In this document: positions 25,458 through 38,700 of the stretch, piece by piece
Layout: each line of letters opens with the position of its first letter
Numbering within the stretch: the stretch's first letter is position 1
Assembly (NCBI GenBank): GCA_026874595.1
Contig: CM049307.1
Coordinates: 38,172,862-38,236,861, forward strand
Direction: 5' to 3'
DNA: 64,000 nt
From: Sipunculus nudus
Taxonomy: Eukaryota > Annelida > Sipuncula > Golfingiida > Sipunculidae
Program-made: the position numbers and the translations under genes
The notes under the pieces: model-generated
The model's input: the letters and a program-made list of their open reading frames with translations, nothing else
Databases searched by the model: none
Told to the model about the DNA's origin: nothing

Positions 25458-26197
25458 GGAGAGAGAGTGAGAGTGAGCGGAGGGGAATTCGTGCGAATTT
25501 TTTTTGTGTAGTTTACTTATGTTAGGAGTGGATATGTTCCTATAATATATGCAGCGAAAGTAGGATGAGACGTTTACAAGTAATATGTTATCGTTAGAAT
25601 AAACACAAATTGATTTTACTCTTGACTTACTCAGTGTTAAAGGATCAAGAATATCTGCACAGCGCAGGTATTTAAAATGTTTATTAGATTAGACCGTAAT
25701 GTTCAACTATTGTAGAGACATGTAAATCGACGATACGTGCGGCAGGTAGGTAGTATTTAATTTCGTATATATAAGCCGTTTAAAGTGAAGTCATGTGACC
25801 CTCTCACATGATTCAGCGAAAATCCCAATGCATGCCTCGAGGGAATGCAGGGCGTTTGGACTGTGGTCTGTCGGTGAACACTGTTCATGTGATAATGCAG
25901 TCAGTGAGTTCAGGTCTACATTTAAAGCCGGACTATATGGTCAGACCAGAACTAATTAATACCACCCACGACGGGGGTGGACGGACCGCCAGTATGAGAA
26001 AATAAGTGGTGCTTGAAACATTTAAGACCTCGGCTACAGTTTATTATCTGAGCTACACGAAACTTAAAGGATTATACTCCAAGTAGCATGGACAAGTAAT
26101 ATATCTAAACTGCTTATTACATCACGGATACTATCAGCTTTGAACAGTAGTCTAAACCCTTAAAACTCTCAAACAAAGGGTAAACTGTTCATAGACA

Positions 26198-26459
26198 ATG
26201 GGTAAATCTGACAGGATGTCGCTAAGAGAGAAAACCCCACTGATGATAGAGTCGGATCGTGATGGATCCGATCCGAATTTACACGGATCTAGTGCTGCAT
26301 CACTAAAGTCTAAGAGAGTGGTGATGTGTACCATATTGTCCATGGAACTATGTGAGCGGTTGACCTATTACAGTATCTACGGTAACATGGTGCTGTTCTG
26401 TACAAACATGCTGATGTATGGGTCCGGGGCTGCTGTCACTATCAGCCTGATATTTCAAG
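26198..26459 (+). CDS. SLC15A4-like exon 1
   Basis: Carries the start codon, a ~40-residue cytosolic tail with a dileucine-like EKTPLM, TM1 and the ExxER motif. The donor GTAAGC follows and leaves phase 1. The ATG at 26198 is chosen because the tail length matches the family; a second in-frame ATG lies seven codons in. Confidence 0.9.
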
Positions 26460-27453
26460 GTAAGCAGTCATAAACTAGAAATCTGCATTCTAAGGAATGC
26501 AAGCCTCCGCCATGTGTTTTCATATAATTATTTGGCCCCTGTTCCAAGGTTCATTCGTGCTTAAGTGATTGTACATTTGTGAATATTCCTTGGAGATCTT
26601 CCTGAAACCGAAACATGTACCGGATCGACATCAAAAGCTAATCACTTTTTTCATTCGCCAATTCCCGAAATTCCCTGAAAATTCCGTGAATGCATAGGTT
26701 ATGTTGTGATCAAGCAATTTACCTGTTAATATCAACTTCTGTTGTACTTGGGCTGCTTTCATTACTTTGGTTCAAGACGTGTTTAATAGTTGATATGTTT
26801 TGTATAATGAAAAATCAACATTTTCCTCGTCATATATGTAACAGTAAATCTAATGGTACTGGAGTAAGACCTATCTTCTTATGTCATAAATTAAGACAGA
26901 GACTCGACCGCAAAATTGAAGAAGTAAACGTGTTAACATCATCATGGACCTGTCGTATATAAAAGGCGACACATCCTTCGAAGGTTCTTCAATTTAGAAT
27001 ATTAATAACAAAACAGACAATATAGTAACATATATATAGTTGTATGTGGAGATAAAAGATTGGAAGTTGAAACTAATGTAACAGATGTCTCAGAGAGAAT
27101 ATTATTTGATTTTTCAGAAAGAAAATACATGATTAACCCAGTACTTGTACTTGGTGTAGAACCACTGTGTTTAGTAGAACCCCATTCACAAAATGGTTGA
27201 CCCACTGGGGAAGGTATATACACACAGGTCATGTTTGTGTTGTCACAGCTCATGATCACAGCTTATGAACGGCGTGTGATCCAAAGGTCATGCACGAGCC
27301 TAAGTTATTGACCCGAGATATCATGCTTGTCCGTTGTACACGATACACATTGAGTCTTTACCAGTCGTGTTTATGACATGTGAAGGAAAAGAGGTCAATC
27401 CTTTTCTCTCCCTGCAGGCAGAGCCAACTGCCCCCCCCCCCACCCCCCACCCC

Positions 27454-27495
<42 letters not shown>

Positions 27496-28969
27496 GTCTG
27501 TCTGTCTCTCTCTCTCTATATATATATGCCTCGAAACCACTATCGGGACCTCTATATAAAGTGGTCGCATTGGCGAGGTGGTCGTCTAAGCGAGGTCTTA
27601 TATAAAGGGAAAAAGAATCAGGAACCGTATGAAAAGTGGCTGCTGTTTTGTGAGGGTCGCTAAAGCGATGGTTACTGTGAATCCTCGATGTTACATGCAA
27701 CGAATGTGTGAAATCAGGAAATACACTCATTTCCTAAATCTTTCAGAAATACGTGTTATTCGTAATTCACCCGGTCACATCATGTACTAGTATTTACTGA
27801 AATTTCTAGAAAATACATGTATTTCCTAAAATTCAGGACCAAAAAATCGCACATTTACTGGTATGAAAAGCATGACCGATCTATATCTTTCGCATACTTA
27901 TATCTTTAGAATTCATGTTACCATGGCCTATAGCTTTACATCATTATCAATATACACCTCTTCTGAATGCAAATTATATCATTTTTATAGTTTTACTATT
28001 TTATAATATCATCAAAACAATGAAGTAGGCACACGTTATAAAGCATGTTGAGTGAACACGAAGAGTAGCTTCTTCCCTTTAAAATAAATCTGTACCTGCC
28101 AAAATATTGCTTGAAACCGTTTGCTTACGTTAACGTTAACGAGTGTTAAAAACAGTGAACCGGGCGCGATCGCAGGTGTCAACATAAACACAGTGAGTCG
28201 GGTCGTGTGTTGCGCGGAGCCTCAACACGAGCCAAGCAGGAGATGCCCTGACTGACTTGGTTAAAAATGTAATACATGTTCCCGCTTGCTGAACCACCAC
28301 GTGTTGTCCCTCTTAATCGGACCTCCGGTCACGTGGCCTCGTTATGGTAAACAGACTGTGTTTACCAATACGCAAGCTATAACAAGGTGTTAAACAGTCG
28401 TATTCGAGGAAATGAAACTGTGTACTGGAATGGTTTTGCTGAAAATTTTTGTATAAAGCAAAAATTAACTGATAGTGTGAAAAAATCTGAATAATATTGC
28501 TCCTGATTATGTCCCTTTAATTAAGGACTAATAATATAGCTTCCCTAAGACCCCTCAGGTATAAGCCATGTATATATATGACATAACAGTGATTCTTTGG
28601 ACCCGTGACTCTGCTACATTCATCCTATGAAACCCTTTAGTCAATCTAAGTATTTCCCCTTAATCTCAAGAAATACGCGTGTATTTCCTCAGGTTTTTAG
28701 TTAATACATGCATGAAGTTCCTGGGTGAATTAGGAATTACTTATATTTACTGAAAGTTTCAGGAAATACGTGAATTTCCTGGCAACACACATTCACTGTA
28801 TATATGTATATATAAGGAGTGGTATATTTGTGTGTTAATAAACAAGTTAGTCTACCTAAAAGGCGTAACTCTTTATCTTTACCGACGCTTATATATTTAT
28901 ATATATTTATTTATTCATTTATATATATAATTATAAATTCATGTATAATACATAAAGGCCCTAACTCTA

Positions 28970-29058
<89 letters not shown>

Positions 29059-29651
29059 AAAACATATAAGACGCGGATACAAGGGGGGGGGGGGGGCGGG
29101 GCAGTGTCCCCACTGAGTGGTCTGCTAAATGAGTCATCACCTAATTTGTTTTTGTATCCTTGTCACTTTTTTTCAAGGTCCTGTGGTAGTTTTTAATAAC
29201 AACGAAATTAAAATATGAAGGGAATGTATAATTATACACATTTTAATTCATTGGAAACTATGTCAGTATGAGAGGATTAAAATGTATTTGTAACACTTGA
29301 TTTAAAATTTGAGTAACTGAGTGTAATTAACACATATATGGAACAACCGTTGAGGCTACTATGCATTTACAGGGAAATAATTTGAGATAGCGAAATAAAT
29401 ACTTGGTGGCTGTGATCGCAGTTACATACATAGGTATAAACAATTAGACAATTAGTCTGGGACAGCTTTAGCACATATACACCCAGCAGCTAGAAATCTT
29501 CTGTTTGGTTTAAATTAGATTCAAGTATGTTTTTGACATTTCCGAGATAGGTTTTATAAATTTTATTTGTGGGGCAGCTGGTATAGTGGCAAATGTGTCT
29601 TAATAGCTATTTCACAAGAGTGTAGGGTAGGTCACTGCAATAAACTGCATT

Positions 29652-29720
<69 letters not shown>

Positions 29721-32700
29721 TTATATATTTAATTCAAGACTATTGAAACTTGATGGAAAAGGAAGAAATATCAGGACAAAATGCGTTAACGAGACATCAT
29801 TATGGGCCTATCGTTATAATAAAGGGAAAAGGGCGAATCAAGCTTCAAAGGTTCCTTAATTTAGAATATCGATTTACCTTAATCATATGACAGCAGACAC
29901 CATATAGTAAACATATTAATTGTTGTATATGGACATACACGTCATTATGAATGGACGAAAAGTCGATATTGATCACACGCATGTGCAGGGGTTGATCCCG
30001 ATTCGAGAATAAAATTCATGACCAAACAAAGCCTATCTTCAGCTTCAATTACAGTTGCATAAAATTGCAATAGGGGAATATATCTTGTTCAACTAATCAT
30101 TATACAATTATATAAATAATATATACTTGCTTGTCACGAATGCTGATGCACTTAGAATTTAACATTATACAAAGTGCTTGTCAAAGTACATTAAACATTT
30201 TGTTTTTCTACAAGAACAGTGCAGGAATGATATTTGTTTGTGCACACAAGACCATGCATGTTTGTAAATTTGGTGGTGGAACTTTTAAAAAACCTATTGG
30301 AAAAATTGTCACAACTATAATAAAAAACGTATTCTTTGTGTCCTCGGGTCAATCAGTCCGTGTTGCGCATTTGATATTTTATGCATCCAAAACCTGTAAC
30401 AAAAAGCTATAGGCCATGTTTTCATTATTCATGCATGCTACTAGGTCTATTGGATAAGAACCTGTATATATGGGCAGGGATTCTGCAGTTGAGAAATTTA
30501 GGGGCCTCACCCTATTTCCTTAACATGTGAAAACAAAAGAGATTCCTCATAAACATAGTAAATGGCATTGTTTCAGAAGAAATATGGTATTCAATGATAT
30601 GGAAGGAATTTGATGGTAACAGATTACTAAAAAATCAGACATAATGTATAGAAATTATTTTTTGTGATCACACTAATTTTTTGGCCATTAAAATTATATG
30701 TCACTTCATGGGCTTAATATTTTTATTTCAGTGAATGCCTTTAACAAAAGCAAAATCTCCATCCTTTGCTTCTAAAACCATTGGCTCGTTTGGAACGCAA
30801 ATGACTGAATTAAAATGTAAGCTTGATGTTATGAGGTGATCGAATCAGTGCAAAGAAGACCCGGGCCGCAGGGCGTTCTCAGAACTGATACGCACGACTG
30901 CTCAAACGTGAAATTCCCCTCTGTATGACATACCCACCCAAATACAACCCAGAGTGACTCTGCAGCTGTCTTATGGAATAAAAGTGCTATGTTTCATAAA
31001 AAAGTGCGTGGGTGATGAGTGCAATGACACAGCATCCCCATGATGTACTTGTATCAGGTCAAAGTGTCATGAGGAGCGGCGCCGGCAGGTGGCGCTCTGA
31101 CATTTACTCTTGTAAAGATTACACAAAAGTTGCGGGTATAAGCTAAGACAAATTGTCAGTCGAAGAAAAAGTCCCATTTATAGGAGTAAAACAGATATGT
31201 ATTTGACTGAGTGCACCTTTGGCCAGTCCTTTCCAGGATAAAGCCTTTTAATTGACCCCCACAATGATGGACGCTGGCTGGACCTTTTAATTTTTTTTAA
31301 AGAAATGGATGTATTAGAAAAGGTCGTAGTTTTTGCGTGTGATGTATTGAAAATTGATTTGCGTGACTTGAGTTCATAAAAAGTCCATATGGGTCCCAGA
31401 GTGTCCAATCTCGTTGCAATGAAAACAACAAATACAGTAAAATATGAATGAAAATGCTAAAACCCGAATGTTTATTTATGCGCGTCTTATTATTGCGTGT
31501 GCGTTTACATTTACTTTTAATATATTTCCGTTTCCGCAACCATAAAAAACATTCCCTACCCTCCCCCTTCTATAAACAGAGTGTTATCTGACAAGTATGC
31601 GTCTACATGCAACAATAGGTCCTTGAGGTAATTGCCATTGTCACGAAGAACACATGAAACCCTCTATAGTTTTAAGAATATTCTTTATGTGAAGCAACTG
31701 GAACTCCTGGAATGTCATCAAGATGACGATACAGGAACGTAACAAGCTCCTTACTTTAACAGTTAAACAAGAAAACCTACATATTAGCTTTTACTTCAAA
31801 CCCAAATTTGATCTACATTTTCTCAGACTAACCATGTTATATGCATATGTGCAAATACATTGTTATGGCCCCTTTACACAGGGCCGCCACCTTTGTGCAA
31901 CCTTTGAGCAACCAATAAATGACCAGAACGCTCAATGGTCGCCTAACCCCAGAAAATTCTGATTCTGTGTAATTGCTCCATAACTGTTTCAGCGATACTC
32001 AAGTTGTGCCTTGAACCTCCCAAAATACAGCATTAGGGCATTTTCTTGCCTGCCTTCCCTCTGCTTCCCCTCTGCCACCAGCGCGACCACTGTGCCTCCA
32101 TTCTACAACTACGGCAATGCTTGTGCCTGCCTTCTGCCTCCTTTGAGCAACCAACCACCTCGGCGACCTTTGTGCGATTGTTTTGAACATGTTCAAAAAC
32201 CTACGGCGACCATGGCGTCTATGGCGATGTCTGAAACTCCTGTGTACCACCTTTGAACAACCTAGGCAACCATTCTGCCTTCTTTGGGCCTCCTACGACG
32301 ACTTAGTAAATTTTGTGGTCGCACACGGGAGGCAGAAAGGTCGCTATTCTGTGTAAAAGCCATTTTAATAGTTATAGCCATGTGTAAATCATACCTTTCT
32401 ATGTAAAATCGCACTTCAAACAATACATCTTTCTTATGAGGGTATATTTTATCGTGCCGTAGACGTGCAGTTGTAATTCTGGATATGTGCAATTGTAATA
32501 TTTCAAGTTATAGCCCGTCAAGACTGAAAACAACTGTTATGCCTATGGGTAGATAATTGAATTTTATTGACCACTCATATCAATGATATAATCACATAAA
32601 ATACCTCTGGTAAGAGTTTACAAACGTGATGTAATTTTTAGTAATAATTGTATATAAATACTTTCATATTTTATTTTATAATTCATTTATAAAATTTACA

Positions 32701-35700
32701 TTATATAAATAAGTTGTATGGTTTAACCTTTAAAAAAAGCCTCTGTAACTCTGGTCCCTTTGCCTTCATCTTCCTTATGGATGTGCCACATATGAAATGT
32801 ATGCTGTATCGAATGTTTCCTTAAAATTTGAGCCATTATAAACTATTCTTAAAATACACCCAGTTTCTGATATTAAGCATCCAAAGTATTTGATATACTA
32901 ATTCTAAAAAAACACCGCTCGTTTTCATGTATCTACCTTTATCTTTTAAAAGGAAAAAAGGCATCTCAGCTTTATTGAGATACATTGCCTATATCAAATG
33001 TATCTTGGGTTTAAAAGGAAACACACTTACTTGCATTGAGAATAATTTTTAAACAGAAATGTTGTAAAAGTAAGCATATGTGTAAATATATCAGGTTCAT
33101 GATCAATTTTCAGCGGCGGCAGCAGTGACATCTAGCGGAGACATCTGGTACAAGCCCTCTCTCCTTTTTTTGCAGGTACAGCTTACTTCATTCCTTTATT
33201 TGGAGGGATAGTTGCAGACTCTGTTGCTGGGAAATTCAATACCATATTTGCAAGCGGCCTGATCTACTTAGTGGGTAAGTCTCTTACTTTGGAATATCCT
33301 TTCTTTTACATTTTGAAGCTTAAGTGGGAAAATTTTGACACATTCATTCAAATGGTTATTAATATCACTGTATCCAACAAAAAAAGAGGTTTGCCGATAA
33401 TATCATTTTCAACAGTGTTCCATCGCTACCAACGTAATGAATCAAACGTTTAATATCGGATCAGTGGCGGATGCGGGGGGGGGGGGGGGGGGGGGGGCGG
33501 CCGTGGCCGTTCTCGACAACTGCATGGTGAAAGGGGGCCTTTGATTGATCAACGTCTACTTTTTTTCCGGTCTCTCTGATATATTTTTGTATACTGACTG
33601 TATGTTGATGAATATGGCGTTTTGCCTCGGTTAGTATAAGCGATAATAGCTCCTTTTTAATTGCGGTAAATGGAATTAAAGTCTCTTACTCTTTCTGTTC
33701 ATCTGCATGTTTAAAACTTATCGTCATCGGGACTGGTGATCAGTGATATTCTTATAATAATTAATAGCATCGTTACTTTTCCAGGGACGTGGATCCTGCC
33801 AGTGACTGCCTTTAACTTTGCAGGTCTAGGACAAGACAGTGCCAATAATCTGATGGACCTTTCGGTCGTAAGTAATGTATATGGCTGCATGTTTCTTTAT
33901 TAAACTGTTTCTTTTGGCACTTTTAGACAGTGTCTTTTGGCACATTTAGACAGTGTCTTTTGGCACATTTAGACAGTGTCTTTTGGCACTTTCCACAACA
34001 TGTGTCAAAGAGTGTTCTTTCTGTGATCATTTTCTAAATGTATTGATGAAAATTGTGCATTAAAAATTGTTCCGTCAATCAATAATATCGCATAGATTTG
34101 TACTATAATCCCTTTACCGTCACGTTTGTGATATTCTAAACTCTAAAGTTTTAGCTATGTCATTTCCTACCGCCGAGTGCTGATTGACCGAGTTGCCCGA
34201 ATAACAAAATTGTGTGATTATCATGTATTATTTTGTTGTAAATCAGAGACCAGAGAACTTGAATATGAAAATTTGGAAGTATATATCAGGGTGTCTTTAG
34301 ACTGGACTTTTAACAGATTGGAACCTGTTTATATTGAATGTCGTAGATTTAAAAGCCTTTTGCTTTTCAATAATTTAATAGCGTCAACGACTCTCTGGCA
34401 CTCCGTGGTGGGGCTTATGATGGAGAAACGATTCTCTGTAGTTTTGTTCTCTAGGCTGATTATGGATACGCTGTACCGTAATGTTTTCATTACAGAATGC
34501 AAGAAGAGGTTTCTTCCTTACTGCCATTGGTTTGATCGCGATTGGGACAGGAGGAATCAAGTCCAACGTGGCACCTTTTGGAGCGGAACAGCTTGAGGGA
34601 TTTGGACCTAAGGCACTGCAGTCATTTTTCAACTGGTAGGAAAAATATATTTACTTTATTCTTGCAAAAGTTTCATGATTAGATTAACAAAAATTGAATA
34701 TTCTGTAAATGTGAAGGTGATGTCTTATTAGTTTATTTCTCATTATGCAGCAGTCCCCCTTTTTTTAGAATTACACGGAATAACATGGTGAAATCTCGTT
34801 AATGATGCACTCTAGTCTCTTAAGACAGGTAATGATTTCTGCCCCCCCCCCCTAGAAAAGCATAAAAATAACACACCATTCTCAACGTATTGTATACGTC
34901 TTCATTCAAGTTGCAACAAATAACTCATGGTCTTGAATTTAGAAGTATAAAAATGAATGTAAAAAGAGCGAGTTGAACAAGAGAGCACGATAATACCCTA
35001 TTGTGAAAAAGTGGACTTTATATAATAACAAAATGTACACTTTTTTGTATATATTTGTAATGTTCTATTTAAATAATTATACCATGAATAGGGTTATTAC
35101 ACGATGCTCTTCCTATATCATTATTTACGTATACAAGTTCTCGATATTAATTGTCACCAGAGGACTGTGACTAAGTTATTGCATATATTGCGATTTGTTG
35201 GTTTGACTTTTAAAAGAATCTGGTCGTTCACATCTTTAATGGTGTGACATTAATAAACAAAGAGAAATGACAACTGGTTAACATAGTTTCATATAGTTAA
35301 CTGAACAGTTTCTGCATATCCCATTCCATATTATATTTCTATATATATAATAATAATAATTTCTGTTGTGTTATCTAGGTTTTACTGGTTCATTAACGTG
35401 GGTTCGTCCATCGCTCAGTCTGCCGTGGTCTACGTGCAGCAGGAGATCGGGTTTGACATCGGCTTTCTGATTCCCGCCATCAGCATGCTTCTGGGCTTGA
35501 TCGTGTTTCTGGTCGGAAAACGATGGTACATCCACAAACCTTTACAGGGTAACAACATATTTTCATATATTATTTGTACCCTCATTAAGCTAAAACATTT
35601 CTAGCTTTGACATAGGCCTTTACCTTATAATTTATGATATATTTATAGCCTAGATGATGGGCATTGATGGCCATATCTAAAATGTTTAACACATTCACGT

Positions 35701-38700
35701 TCCTTTAGAGAACTTTAGGTCCACACGGCTTCATTACAAAAGGTCACTGATCAATGTCATAGGCTGACCATTCTCTACGGACGGCCATGACACATTCCTT
35801 GAATATTGATGTAAGAGAGTTTCCTCATTTCCTGTAGTTCCTATACATTTTTTAAAAATTTTTACACATTTTTCTCTATTTTTGACAAACTTCAAATGAA
35901 GCGGTCTGACTGTTTATAGGGCACAAACCGTAACTATTAGACCTAGAAACTTCTAACTGCACATCCAGGGAGTTCCTAGGCAGTTCCCCTTGTAAACCTG
36001 ATACTAAAAGTATTAGGTCATGATGACCTAGATTTTGTGAATTATGAGCCGAAAACATGATTTTTAAGCACCCAGTGAGTCAGATGGGGCACAAATTGTA
36101 TCCATTTGGCCTAGATCTTCCTACATGATTTACAGGGAGAACAACTTACAATAGACTGTTTCCACGACCATGCGCACTGCGCGTTATAATCATCTGCACT
36201 GTTCGGGTACAATTATCCAATACTATATTTTGCCAAATGGATTAAAATATAAGCCAGAGGCACCGAGCGGAACCTCGCCGTTAACGATAAGCTTTACCTT
36301 TAACCTTTATCACTGTAATATAACTTTTCATGTCAATATGAAGGACCCGAACTCTAAATCTCTGTCATCGGCGATAGGTGACACACGTAAAATGGAAAGG
36401 GTCTTTTAAGGCATTAGCTATACCAAATAAAGAACATGACCATAGGCCGTAAAAAGAGGATATAAGAATGGTAACAATAACATACCGGTAATAGCATATA
36501 TAAGACATATAGTTATGTATTATAGATTTATAAACTTTTTATCAATATATCGATAGATGCAGGGTACTCGATCTTCACTGGATCCGATTGGATTCAATAC
36601 AATTTAAACGTTGTAATATACTAGAACAAAGGTTTTGTTCCTTTTTAATGTAGAGTGACTTTTGCCAGAAGTATACTAACAATCTATCAAGGTATATTGT
36701 AATTAGTTAAAATGAGGTTACCGGAACATTTGTTTGCCTTTCTGTTATATCTATGCTGCGTACAAATATCAGTGTTTATTTTTTTATTGAAAATAATAAT
36801 AATGATAATTTTGGATGTGAGACATAGAATGCCGAATGACATTCGTCTTTTTACAGGTAGCTCTGTAAAGATGGCGGGTCAGATTTTTGTGGAGGGTGTT
36901 CGGCGTCGGCGGTATGCCTTCAAGGACCAGAACTGTCTAGATCTGGCCAAAACCAGCAACGGAGGCAGTTTTAAAACAGACGAGGTGGAGGGAGTTAAAA
37001 CCGTGTGTCGTATGATGCCTGTAATGGCTAGCATTATATACTACAGCACTATATATTCACAGGTAATTAATTATACCTCTCCATTGTTCATAACGGGAAT
37101 GTCTGGAAATGCTTTTGGGCTAGCTAAGTAAATAATATTTAGATGGTAATGTTAAGAAGAAATGAAAACCATCGTTCTAATCTTTGATATATATCCTTTG
37201 ATAGAGCATAAAATTCTACTTCATTCTTTCTTTTCTGGTCAAAATTACCATTAACAAACTCATCATTAACCTATAAAAATTCTCATGTAGTATTTTTGTT
37301 ATAATTAATCATTTGCGGTATGTTATAATTAGCTTTAAGACAACCAACTTGGTGACAAAATAAAGAGAACCTAGCGCTGTTTATTTAACAAATGTTTGTT
37401 TTCAGTATTAATTCAGTAAGTTATTGTCTTTAAGCAATTTCACGAAACTCTCCGAAAAAAATTGACTGACTGGACCTCTATATTTGATATTCGAGAGTAA
37501 AACCTCTTCTAACGACCCCCCCCCCCCCCCCTTTAACGAGCACCTCAAAATAACGACCACCTGTTCATGGTCCCTTTTCTTTGTTGTTCTCTATGTAAGT
37601 CCCCGCTTAGACGACCACCTCGAAAATGAGATCACTTTATCGGGTCCCATTGATGGTCGGAATTTCGAGGTTTTACTCTATATATACATATATTAATAGT
37701 CCACGTAAAATGTTTTTTTTTAAATTAAGGCTTTCCGAAAAAGTATTAACGTCGATTTAAAAAAATAATGTCTCCTTTCAGAGTAGCAGTACCTTCCTGG
37801 TCCAGGCCGTCCGTATGAACCTTAAGGTCGGCGGCTTCACGTTACCTGCCGCTTCTCTTAACCTGTTTGACGGTCTGACCATTCTGTTACTGGTTCCGCT
37901 GATGGATCGGGTGATTTACCCACTGCTACGTAAATGTAACCGATATCCGAGCCAGTTACAGAGAATAGGTAAGATATGGTTTCGATGGATCGGATGGTGT
38001 TCACACAATTACGTAAATATAACCGATATCCGAGCCAGTTACAGAGAATAGGTTAGATTTGGTTTCTATGAATTAGGTGGTGTACCCACAACTACGTTAA
38101 AGTAACCGTTCTCCGAGCCAGTTACAGAGAAAAGGTAAGATCCCAATTCAGGAACATCATCAAGGAATAATAAAAAATCTAAGGTCACGTATGCTCAAAT
38201 GAACCTGGGAATATGGGCCGAATAAGTGAATGGCGGAGGGTTGCATTCATTAGAATACAGATTCTAGTACTTGTTAATATAACTCTGCAGGTTTTGGTCT
38301 GATCGTTGGGGCGTTATGTGTTGTGGTGGCCGGAGTAGTGGAGATTCTCCGCAAAAACGACCTCAGAGAGACCGGTGGCTTCATACAAATCGTCGGTGGC
38401 GTGGAGTACCGAGCGTCCAATATCAGCATCCTGTGGCAGGCCTTCCAGTTCCTCCTGCTCGGGGTCAGTGAAGTCTTCACCAATGTCGCAGGTATGTTAT
38501 TAAGAGCAGCTCTTTCAAGCAGACTTAAGCAGCCCTTAAATGTGCGATTGTTTTGTATGACTTCCAAAGCTAAAATATTTGTTACCAGTACCTGCGACAA
38601 CCGCACACGTATACACAATAGCAGCCATCTGTATATTATCAGCCATCTTCCAGTCAATGCTTCAGACATATTAACCTCGGAGTCACAGCCTCTCAGCACC

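Larger units (their letters stand above)
15801..26197. other. intergenic region between OGDH and the transporter
   Basis: No gene recognised. It holds the MITEs, family A copies, SINE head and microsatellites listed. 16650-17795, 21030-22260, 23765-24710 and 25460-26197 are otherwise AT-rich DNA with nothing definite; the last is presumably the transporter promoter region, without a TATA box that I could assign. Confidence 0.6.
26601..33175 (+). other. transporter intron 1 (remaining part)
   Basis: Microsatellites, a MITE-like element (31867-32361) and a CTCF-like site (31081) lie here. 28100-28330 is CpG-richer than its surroundings and might be a second promoter or an enhancer, but no exon was found. 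29720-31070 and 32365-33110 show nothing definite. Confidence 0.5.

Noticed and set aside
28819-29196. 125-codon frame rich in Ser-Leu and Ile-Tyr repeats
   Set aside because: Made by translating a (CT)n-(AT)n microsatellite.
34177-34596. 139-codon frame on the plus strand
   Set aside because: Crosses the intron 3 / exon 4 border in a frame different from the conserved GTGGIKSNVAPFG frame.
38274-38699. 141-codon open frame on the minus strand
   Set aside because: Antisense shadow of exon 8; no recognisable domain.
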